A model generated the notes under the pieces. The model was not told the DNA's origin, did no database searches, and was given only the letters and a program-made list of their open reading frames with translations. The translations under genes and the position numbers were made by a program. Shown one piece after another: positions 48,701 through 60,700 of a stretch of 64,000 nucleotides of DNA; positions within the stretch are counted from its first letter, which is position 1; every line of letters starts with the position of its first letter. Source of the DNA: Phoronis australis (lineage: Eukaryota; Phoronida; Phoronidae); the NCBI GenBank assembly GCA_002633005.1, contig NMRA01000864.1, positions 1 through 64,000 of the forward strand, written 5' to 3'.

Positions 48701-51700
48701 AAACTAAGCCAAGCAAATTATCACTAGCTGAATTTTGGTGACAGGATATCAGCGTTCGGTGGATAACTATTTGTAACCATCAAGTAAAGACAGACGAGCC
48801 ATAAACTTTTGAGTGAAACGTCATTGCCGTGCTTACAATATACAGCCGTCAGGCTACTGGCTGTCTTACAATGAAATTAGGGTTGGCAAATGCTGGTGGT
48901 ATTGTCTTGGTTTGTCTCACAGTCATGTGACAATACTTTTTCCCTTTGATGGTAACATTGTGCACGCCAACGAATGGTTACTGCAAAGTTATAGAAAGAA
49001 AAACAAAGAAATTAGTGCAGACCTGTTGCAATCAGATTGCCACAAATCCATGCTAAACTTGTAGGGCAAATATCGTCCTGCACGCTAACTGAATAATGAA
49101 TTCAAACCCCCACTCGGCATTTAATAGAACCAAATTTAAGTTATTGTCAAACTATGATCGATCAAGCATTGGTATTGATCTGTCTCTGTAAAGATCCCCC
49201 CTTCCATTATCTGAGCACTAGCCTGTAAGTTCAGCAATATTAGCCTCCAAACTGGCGATGTCTCCAGTCTTTGCAGGCCTAGACGATTCGAAATACACGT
49301 ATCCAAATCTATTGGACGCGAAACTGGGTCCGGTGTTGAGCGTGGGCGTTGTGTCCTGTACCAGGAGAAGAAATGCAAAATTACAAACTACCATTAATTT
49401 AGGATGTACATTATCGCTATCATCTCGCAGTGAAACTGAGTGATTATTAACGTTGGCAACGCATTCCAAAAATTATCCACCAAAGTCTTATTGACTTTAA
49501 GGAAGTGTAACAAATTACCTTTAGAAGGGACCGAACTCCATGTATGAGTGAAGGCCAAAACATCGTGATTTGATTACTGTACTAAACTATCTTCCATGTA
49601 TATTCGTAGCTCCACATATGTGTGGTACTGGTGAAGCTAGTGCTATATGCGGTTGGTCAAGATATGTGACAGACATTTGTTGACTGTATTTCAGTTTTCA
49701 ATCTAAGTTTTCCCACAACCAAAATCGTNCGTTCTTTTACGAACTCAGCAACATCAAGTGACGGCTGCAGGAATGAAAAATGTAAACAATGTGCCAATTA
49801 AATAACAAAGATGAAATGCTACGTCAGGGACATTTCAATATCCGTCAACTTCAGGCCTCCCAGTAAACGACGCTTCGTGTTGTTTACCTTCTGCGTTCCT
49901 TGAGGCACAGTCACGGCCACAGTTTCCCAGTCGTTTGAGTTGCGCGATAACGTCATCAACTCAGAGTTGTTTCCCATGATCGTGAATGACCCCATGGTGT
50001 TGCCGTACATGCTCAAAGACAGGCGGAGACAGGCAGCACCCCCATCTAAAGATGGAGAAATAGAGCAGCTGAACCATAAGTTATGGGTATGTGACTCATA
50101 AAGTTCCGAGAATTTTCTTTTTATCAAAACTGAGCCTATCACTAGCTGACGTTTGATGTCAGGATGTCAGCGTTCGGTGGATAACTCTTTGTAACCAACA
50201 AGTAAAGACAGATGAGCCGTAAACTTTTGAGTGAAACGTCATTGCCGTGCTTACAATATACAGCCTTCAGGCTACCGGCTGTCTTACAATGAAATTTGCT
50301 GGCGGTATTGGCTTGGTTTGTCTCACAGTCATGTGACAATGTTTTTTCCCGTTGATGGTAACATTGTGCACGCAAACGAATGGTTACTGCATGCGGTGAA
50401 TAAAAAAACAGAGTTATATAAAAAAAGCAAAGAAATTAGTGCAGACCTGTTGCAATCAGGTAGCCACAAATCCATGCTACACTTGTAGGGCAAATATCGT
50501 CCTACACGCTAACTGAATAATGAATTCAAACCCTCACTTGGCATTTAAGAGAACCAAACTTTGAGTTATTGTCAAACTATTATCGATCAAGCATTGATAT
50601 TGATCTGTCTCTGTAAAGATCCCCCCTTCCATTATCTGAGCACTAGCCTGTAAGTTCAGCAATATTAGCCTCCAAACTGGCGATGTCTCCAGTCTTTGCA
50701 GGCCTAGACGATTCGAAATACACGTATCCAAATCTATTGGACGCGAAACTGGGTCCGGTGTTGAGCGTGGGCGTTGTGTCCTGTAACAGGAAAAGAAATG
50801 CAAAATTACAAACTACCATTAATTTAGGATGAACATTATCGCTATCATCTCGCAATGAAAAACTGATGATTAACGTTGGCAACGCATTCCAATAATTATC
50901 CACCAAAATCTTAATGACTTTAAGGAAGTGTAACAAATTACCTTTAGAAGGGACCGAACTCCATGTATGAGTGAACGCCAAAACATCGTGATTTGATTAC
51001 TGTACTAAACTATCTTCCATGTATATTCGTAGCTCCACATATGTGTGGTACTGGTGAGGCTAGGGCTACATGCCGTTGGTCAAGATATGTGACAGACATT
51101 TGTTGACTGTATTTCAGTTTTCAATCTAAGTTTTCCCACAACTAAAACGGTTCAGTATATTTATACAACTCAAAACCAAGGAAAATACATTCATTGCCAC
51201 TCGCATTATATATGCCTAATGTGCATTAAGTCTGGGAAAGTCTGAGTTTTGTGTCGCAACGTTCCATTCTATGGAGTAGCATCTCCTGCTCAACTCGCAG
51301 TGCATGGCGAAAACTCGCACGTGCTTGCCTGATCTCCCTTAATTCGAGAAATCTATCGTTTTGGAGCACAGTTGCGTTCCACTCACGCTTCGGATGTGTA
51401 TCCAGTCCAAATCGTCTTCTTCTGACTGCACCAAAAAGTCACACAGTGGATGAGCAGAACTTTCAAAGTCACAGGCAAACCGGATTCCTTTAAACAAGAA
51501 AGATTGCACCCACAGATGGTGAACTGGAAACAGGTCTTCTTCACAGCTTAATAGAAGTTCCTAGTTTCAGGGATTATTTAAAGAAGAGTAGATGAACGTA
51601 GTGTATCTCATAAAGCGGTTCTTAAATTACAAAAACTGGAAACCCATTTCTTTCTGACAAACAACTGATCACCTACTGACAGCTTGAACTAATCATAGGG

Positions 51701-54700
51701 GCAAACACATCGACGATTTCCACCAATTAAAATTGTCTTACATAAGTTTGAAGTCTCAACCGACTGTATACTTGTACGCTTACGTTTGCAGATGGGAGGA
51801 TTGGACCAGAGACCATTTGCTTGGCACGTCACATTTGGCAAGCCAACTAACTCGAAGTCACCAAAGCAGATGTAAGTAACGGTGTGCCCTGTATGGTACT
51901 TATTCATCAATATCTCTGAGATGAAAGCGTTTTTGACTTCTGGCGGATCGGAACAAGTGGGCTCTGTAAAGAAAATATTTGGGGATAAAGTTTTCGATGA
52001 AATAAGTTTCTCGTAAAGGTGATTTAAACCCAAATACAACAATAACGTCATTTATTTATAAAATGACCTTGCTTCATGTATTAGTTTGGGATGACTGCTA
52101 GGATAGTTTTGAGTCATGTTCACTGGGCGGAATTTGTGTCGAGGGAGCCTTACGCGTTTTATTCTGTTTACAGAGCCGAGCTCGTTGATTTTTTGTGAAG
52201 TCTCGGCACGATCTACCCTTTGCCACAGGGTCTTCAATCCGATTTTGATAGAAAAGTGATCTCGAGCACTAAACAGCAGCTCTTACATGGTCCATAAATC
52301 ATACGTATCTTTCTTAGAACGAAACAAATGGAGACGACTTTGACAACACTAAAGGGTTTAAGTAAGAAGCTTCATTTCCGGATAAAAGCCGCATCAAACT
52401 AAAAATGATGCCATACTCGTGCTTTTGTTCATGACTTTGACGGGGACTTATTTTGTTGGTTACGTGACAGGGTTAGGCTCAGGATATCATATGGCTAACA
52501 CCGGAGGGCAATGAGGTGAACGTTACTTTGCCAACGGTACTGTCTTTGTTGAGTAAAGAATTGGCAGTGACTCTATTTATTTTTTATTTGTTTTCATTGA
52601 AAAAAGAGTTTGGTATTCAGATGTACATGTATTACTAGAGATTGTCACAAGTGATAAGGCAAGTAATTAAACAACTGACAAACACAAATGCACTTTTTAG
52701 GAAGCTTTGTTCAGTTCCTATTTAGATATGCTTCTTGCAACCGACCACTACAACCCTACAGTGTAAGTCCTCCACTGTAACCTGCTGGGAGCGTGTCTCT
52801 GAGTGGAGCAGTTAATGCACTATTGATGTCTAATCGTTTCATCCAAGAGGGCAATGAGAATCGGTAATCAGATCAGTCATTCATGAACGACATTAATTTT
52901 TGTTTACCTGGTTTTTCATTGCACGATCCTGGCCACGTCTCCACATGATCGACAGCTACATCTGCCTTAAAACTTCGTCTCGTGTATTCAAAAGCAAACT
53001 GTAATATAAATAGACGGTAATTACATCATATACCGTGTAGATGGAATGTGTGCAAATACCAAAACAGTGTTCAATGTGAAATTATTCTGCTGAGTTCTAA
53101 AGTACGAAGTATGCTCTTTTGGAACTTGACATCTTTGACTCTGTTTCTGATCAGTGGGATGCAATACATAGTGCTTAGCATAGAAATTGTAAAAATGGCA
53201 TTTTCTTTGTCTTTAACCATTTATGTAAGACATCAACTCTGTTCACTTGAAAGGCATCACTAAAATAGGAAATTCTAGATTTACAGCACTGTGGGTGTAT
53301 CTAAACGTGTAGCGTAAGCATGTATTTCCGAGATCAGTGACGTCACATTCAACGCTTAATTTTGGAGAACAGGGATTTCATTCCGCAAGATTAACGTGTT
53401 ATGTAAAGTTGGTAACAGCGTGTTTCGTGTAGATGTAACCACTCCAAACACGACAAAACACCCCCCACTGCTTTACAAATTAAATGCATGCACATTGCTA
53501 AGTTTCTTAGAAATCAAACATAAGAAGTTAACTTTTACCCAAACAGTAACGCCATCTGTTCGAGGGTCTATCGTTATCTTCTCACACACCCACTGATCAC
53601 CCAAGTTCTGGTTGCTGCTGTAGCGAACGTCTCTTGCACCGTTTGAATAATGCAGGACCACATCGAAGTTGCTCATGGACACAGAACTGCCGTACATATG
53701 GAGACAGAATGATATACAGCGACCATCGGACAACGCTGAAAAACATAGAAACTTTCGGAAAAGTGTTATACGGAACACAGAAGGCGAATGACATAATATA
53801 CTACACTGTATCTTCTAAAACTACCTTTGGTTCTATAGGATGTTCTTGTCGCTTTTACATGTATCTGTTAATGGACTGAGAAGCTGTTACAGACGGGCAA
53901 CATTGTAGTTCGAGAAATTGCACAACACGCTCTAAATGCCATCACGGCTTCAAACTACAAAGGGCTGTAGACAGTAACATGCCCTAAGAACAACGTTGTA
54001 AATTTCGAAGTTGCTTGCTGAGTACAGTTCACTGGCTGTTTTATTATTTATTATTTATTTATTATTATGATATTTAAAATGAGGGTGGTCTCTTCAGTGA
54101 TAGCACTGCTTTCCAAGAGGGCCCTCAACAGGAAAAAGAGTAATAAAGCAACAATGAAATATACGTAAAAAGGTACAATCATGAATTAAAACAGGTTGAG
54201 AATTAAACAATAACTAAATGTGGTGAGGAAATCACGTGCTCCTTTTAAAACACGAGTGGCCTTCACGAATGATGTGCACCTACTTACGGAAGTCACTCGC
54301 TGAAGACAGGATTGCTTTATAGTTGTTTTTCACTGGATACGACGCCTCGCAGTACATGTAATTGGAAGAGCCATCGTAACCGGACGACGGTCCAGTGCCG
54401 AAGGTCGTAGTCTTACCCTGAATACAAAGTAAACTATTTGTGTGGTTCGATAACGAAGCGGATACAGAATTTTAAGATTTAAGGTAGGGCAGGGCAGATT
54501 ATTAGCCAGGATTTTATCTGTCAGTCATTCGCCGCCCCTGACCTGCCAAATTGAATCTGGGAGAACTTCATGCAGGGGGGCAAGGCCCCCTTGGCCGCCC
54601 TCTGAATCCTTCACTGGACATGCAATAAATTCATGTAACTTTGTCATATGAGGAAAAGAATGCCGATGTACATTCTTATTAGACTATCCCAATTTATAAT

Positions 54701-57700
54701 TTTATTTAAATCATGTTTGTTGCCATTCAACCCACATTCTGCTATATATGACGAGACATTTGCTCAAATCAGGAGTGGATGCGCAAATGGACTCACACAA
54801 CTTGGGTTGGAAATAGTGACGTCCTGGTGAAATAACTTCATGTGGGTTATAAACGTTGATAAAGCTAACTTGCATGAAAACTAGTTTTGTGAAATAAGTA
54901 CATGTAGGAAAACAATGCTTGAAAAGTAAATTCAACAGTTGTTTGAAATAAAATGCTGAATACTCCTGGCATACTGAGAAAATACACGGTAGCCTATTTC
55001 ACGTGACAAATGTTCGATTCTTATAAACAACCAGTGAAAATGGCTCGCCTAGGACAGTGATAGGATTGAGGATTTTGTGTTGAAGTGTACTCCTACCAAT
55101 TTACGTGAATTTATGGCATATCGCTATCTAGAATAGTCCCAGGACAACTAAAGCATATGAATAGAACACTATTTCAAAACATTGCTGTTAGCCATCATGA
55201 TATTGAACCGGATTCCACAAAATTTGTTCAACCCTATATGCACGCACTCCCTGGTGTAACGCGTCGCGCCCCTCACATACATAAAAGTCAAAAATGGCGA
55301 CAGTGTTATGTGAGAACTAGTTTATTTTGTTTGATATTTGACATAAAGTTCTCATTTTACCATAGTTTTCAGTTGGCGGTACAAGTTTTACTGGACATAT
55401 AAAAACGTGCTATCAGATACATGTATACAATTATAACTATTAAGATCACACACCGTTGCAAGTTTGAAACTGTGGCAATCCTCGAATACATGTAGCGCGA
55501 ACTGTAGTAATTCTGAAAGACACCTTTAATAGTGTCAAAAACAGCAATTTGAGCTGCACGAGTAAAAGCAGTAATCACTTTAGGATATCAATGGAAATCA
55601 CAAATAAAACAATTATTTACATAATAATTGTCAACCCCTTGTGTCTGTCTCCTCTTGTTTCGTACCGCACGTCACTCAGGAGTCTGTATTTTAAAAATAC
55701 TNCATATGAATAGAACACTATTTCAAAACATTGCTGTTAGCCATCATGATATTGAACCGGATTCCACAAAATTTGTTCGACCCTATATGCACGCACTCCC
55801 TGGTGTAACGCGTCGCGCCCCACACATACATAAAAGTCAAAAATGGCGACAGTGTTATGTGAGAACTAGTTTATTTTGTTTGATATTTGACATAAAGTTC
55901 TCATTTTACCATAGTTTTTAGTTGGCGGTACAAGTTTTACTGGACATATAAAAACGTGCTATCAGATACATGTATACAAGTATAACTATTAAGATCACAC
56001 ACCGTTGCAAGTTTGAAACTGTGGCAATCCTCGAATACATGTAGCGCGAACTGTAGTAATTCTGAAAGACACCTTTAATAGTGTCAAAAACAGCAATTTT
56101 AGCTGCACGAGTAAAAGCAGTTTTCACTTTAGGATATCAATGGCAATCACAAATAAAACAATTATTTACATAATAATTGTCAACCCCTTGTGTCTGTCTC
56201 CTCTTGTTTCGTACCGCACGTCACTCAGGAGTCTGTATGTTAAAAATACTCCCGCCAATATAGCATTATCCATCTACCTCGTTATCCTGTCAGTGTTTGA
56301 AACTCTTGTCCTAACTTTAGTCACTACGGTACAATTATCTTCAGTCTCGTTAATAACGAACGAAAACACTTTCCCTTTCTGTTCCTGCACTCCGCCGGTT
56401 GTCGGACAAATCCTTGCATCCTCTAAGGTTGATTTCCGCAAGCGTCCGTAACGTACACTTGCTACTGCGACAATTTCGGTATCGAACGCGAACACAGAAT
56501 TTTTCAGAACTTGGGTAGGACATTTTGTGCCGCCCCGCAAACAAACTATGGCAACAAACAATGCAATAGTCTCTGCTTCGACGGTATTCAAGAACTTTCG
56601 CTATGGAGATGGTGACAGTCTAATCAGTTGGAAGGCTTGAAATCTTACAGGATTTTACGTTATTCGAAAACTGGTCTTAAATAACACTTTTTTATTTTTA
56701 TTTAAACACCAAGGGGCACCTCCTGTGAATGCGCAAGGAATTTATTGTTTTGATACACAAACGTCATCCCACGTGGAACATTATGTATTTCTCTTGAGCT
56801 AGTTGGCGATTCCAACTTAACGTTGTTTATGCTCTTCACTACTTGAGTGGGCTCACAAAGGTGTACGTGGCAAATTTGTGACCACTTGATGATGCCGTCA
56901 TGAAAAATATGATTTATCTAGAAGTCAGGATTAGTATTAAAGGAATTTTTACTTTCACCTAGCGTTCTTTTAACTCACGAGGATTTCTTAGATTGAACTC
57001 GCAGAGGCTAAAATAAAACCAGAAAATGTTTCATGTCACAGGTGTCGACAACGCTCCACAAAAAAAAACATTGTTCGTTGATTAGTTGTTCCATGACCTC
57101 GTTGTGACCGATATTAAAACATCAGAATTCACGTAACAATTCCTGTTATCCAGAGACATATCCTTATGACAAAGCGCCACTGGCGGCATGACAGGACAAT
57201 AAGTGTACTCACACTACACCAAATAATTGACAGACTAACACCTCAGGTCACTTCACAAAATGGCCGATTATAACAAAAATGTCACGAGGAACAGCTTACG
57301 TGGAATGCGCGAGTGAATGTGCCTGTATTTTTGGGAATGGTGTCGTGCATATCCATAAAAAGATAACCAATTGATAACAGGGATTACTACACTGATGTTT
57401 TGCTTTTTTACGTGTCTGATAAAAACATTTTTTACCGAAATTAAGAAGTGACAGCAGAATATGTTAAGTGCAATTCAAAAATAAAACATCAATCGTTATT
57501 TCAATGAATAACCGGCAGAAAACAGCGAGATTCTGCGATATTCATAAAACAACAATCGCCAAAAATGCCTCATTCGGTCGTACAGCTGATAACTGGCCAG
57601 TTATCTACTCGGCAATTTCAAATTCGCGGAAGAATAACCTTCTGGTCTAAGATTGTTCCTATCAACTGAGTTGTTGCAAATTTCAAACCACATAACATAC

Positions 57701-60700
57701 GTATACTTAGCACGGCATGTATTGTCGTACTCGCCATATATTGTCGCACCGGTCGCGACAATACGTGACGAAAGTAACAAACTATATCAAAAAAGCCTCA
57801 TCATCTCTTGGAAATTAAATACATGTAGAATCTAATTAACTTACTACGTGTCTGGTCCAATCAAAATCATCCTCTCGCAGGTTGACCATCAGGATCACTG
57901 ACGAGTCCTCGAAATCATCCGTAATTACCTTTGAAGGATCTAGATAAAAAACAGAACATATTGAGAAACCAGTACTGTCATGAATACGAAACGTCGTCAT
58001 CGGCAGTTACTCGATAACTAGTTCTACAGAGGCGGAGAAATATCACTAAAATGTGCTGTATTTATCTTCCCTGGAAAACTTTGTTTGAGGAAACACTGCG
58101 ATCATTGACTAGAGGGTAAAATAACTACGGGGACCGGAATTAACAGATAAAGATAAAATGCATGATTTCAATGTAAATTTATTTCACTGCTAAGCAAATT
58201 ACAACTTGGATGTATACATTATATTATTCACGATTCGTTAGGCGTGGGAAAATGTCGTCTTTATCTGGTGATCATACAAATGTTCACGGTCTGGTTGAAT
58301 GGCAGAATGAACAAACACATTCATTTGCGTTTCTCACTTAAGCCGGCAGGGGGAGTAAAGCATGTTAAAAACAACACTTTTTAACAAATATTGAACTAGT
58401 TGCAATTACGACTTTGCAAACACGTTTGGTGCCAACTCATATCTCCTCCCGCGAACCAACTACGCTCAGTTTTGGAGCGCATTGTAGGATTGTAATGTCG
58501 TCAGTTAACGCCTGGTGCAGAACAAGTTTTCACAAGGTAGATCCCAATGCACCTCTTGTACATCTTATTCATGTAGTCGCCATTTTGGTATTCAGCCACA
58601 TTTTAGGTTTAAAATCAATACATTTGAGAAGAAAATATAAAGAGGAACGCAAACAACACGGTTTGCGCTGTTATTAAGCGCAGAACCTGTTCTTTTTAAA
58701 CGGGAAAACAAAGCTCACTATTAAAATGGCGACTCCGTGAATGAGGTGTATATTTTTCGTTAACCCTCGAAACAAACAGAATACAAGTCTTCAATGAAGT
58801 TAAAGCAAAAGTTATGCGAATAGTTTCTATCACGAAACAGCTCTGCATCGATTGACCAGCGAAGACAACATCCAAACTATAAAAGTAATCTCGTGACTAA
58901 GTAATCAATGGCAACCCCGCAGAATTCACGTCATGATGGCACAAAGTGTATTATTAAAAGTTCCTTGCACCTCATACAGAACACCGCCGGGTTTGCAATG
59001 AGAATTGGGTTGTTCAAGCCCCATAAATTTGAATCACGCAATTGCGCACGCGCTGCACATGTCAATTACAAACCGTGGACTCGTGTACAGTATTGAAATA
59101 GTTTGTGGGTACAACGGTTGCACATGCACTGTGGAATTTACGCCATTCACAGTAAAACTGCGCTATTTTGGTTAATACGCAATCAATTCTGACTCCTTAT
59201 AATTTCATAACATGGCAGTCTACTGTGAGAGAAACGCACAACACTGAAAACCGAAATTGTGGGCAAGTTTGACGAGTGGCGTCTGTTAAAAATATTACGA
59301 AAATAGATTAATTCACGCCGTGGAAATGTTTTTTAAATAAATGTCTTTGTACGACCTTAGATGAAGCTTCATATTTTCGGAGGAATCCATTAGCCTCCAG
59401 CGATGCAGTATGAAGTCTTCCCGAAACCATGTTATGAGGATTTTGGAGACCTACATTCTTACTAAATGTCTCAGCCATAACTCTCATAGCTGTAGTCACG
59501 GGACTTGATGTCGGTCTGTAAGCGGGCAGACTGTCGATTGGCAACGCTTCGAAACACATTTATTTTAGCAACATACCTAGTTGTGTGCAGTTTACCCCAA
59601 TAAAGAGCGGGGCACATCGGCACGTGTACGTCAGATTCTCTATATCTGGCACGCAAGTGGAGCCTGGTCCACAAGGGTTGTCCAAGCATGAGTCTATAAC
59701 AAACAGTAAGTCACAATTGAATGTCACTTTGGGTTTACTGTGTGGTTTGATAGAATTACCTCACGCTGTCGTCAAATATTAACCATGAACATTACAATGT
59801 ACAAATATGAAAGTCTTAAACAATTTTAAACCATATTGTGACCAGAGATACACAGTATACTGTACATGCATTCCGTTTATCCCAACAGACGTGGTGACAG
59901 GACTTCCGGTGATACTAATACAATGAATGAACAAGAATGAACGAAGCACGGGACTTTTTTGTTGATATGCTCACCCAGTCTCACCAAATGCAAGACTAAA
60001 GTGCATGGGTCTAGATTGAACAGTACCCGCTAGCTGCAATACAAACGATTTGCACATGAGTTATGTAAATGTTATAGGGAAAGATTTATTGAATTTCTGT
60101 TGACCTGACAATTAACACAAACGGTGGATATCTGGAAATTTTTAATCACTATTTTTGCAAGTTCAGACATTCAACAATGGGCCATCCCTGTGTGACGCGA
60201 TCGGATTTATTTTCCAAATGTCCCGGGCACCTGTACATGTACATATATCTATAAGTTCCACAATGGAGTTATTTTGATCCCGGGCCCGGTTGTATGAAAC
60301 AATCTCGGATAGGGACTCAACAAAGTTCCATAATTATTTTGGGTAAGTTGTGTTCTTTACTCACAGATGTAATATTTACTATATAATTTATCCTCATTAT
60401 GATCCCTTCTATAACTTAATTAAATTTTCTAAGAATATAGCCTAAAACTGAATCCTTAATTCAATCAAACTAATTAGGAACTGACTCTTTAAATTATCGG
60501 TGTGGTATGAATAGTTCCCAACTCAAGAAAAGACAATCAGTGTTTTTATAACTCCACAAATGATCACAGTCTATTTAGGGAACTTAGTTGAGTCTCTACT
60601 AAAGGAATGATTCATGCAACTTGGCACAGGGCTCTACATGTATATGTTATAAGTTCAATGTATTCTTGTAACCGGGAACACGGCTCTTTGAGTTATAGGT

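Larger units (their letters stand above)
48304..49728. repeat. 1.42-kb duplicated block, copy next to the 3' side
   Basis: Nearly identical to 49730-51149, with scattered substitutions and small indels. The two blocks are joined by a single N at 49729. Each contains the same two MAM2 exons. Most simply these are two haplotypes placed side by side by the assembler. Confidence 0.9.
49730..51149. repeat. 1.42-kb duplicated block, copy on the 5' side of gene C
   Basis: Partner of 48304-49728. This copy sits next to unique flanking sequence on its right (MAM2 first exon at 51387), and the other copy on its left, as expected for allelic copies merged in tandem. Confidence 0.9.

Noticed and set aside
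50781-50860. Reading the sequence before the second MAM2 exon as the first MAM2 exon, with a 36-nt intron or in-frame insertion
   Set aside because: The two duplicate copies differ by a 2-bp indel that breaks this frame, and a far better MAM opening (CDFE, LC, DDLDW) with correct phases was found at 51387-51487.
51251-51493. Plus-strand 80-codon frame
   Set aside because: It is antisense to the MAM2 first exon (51387-51487), which has strong domain and phase support.
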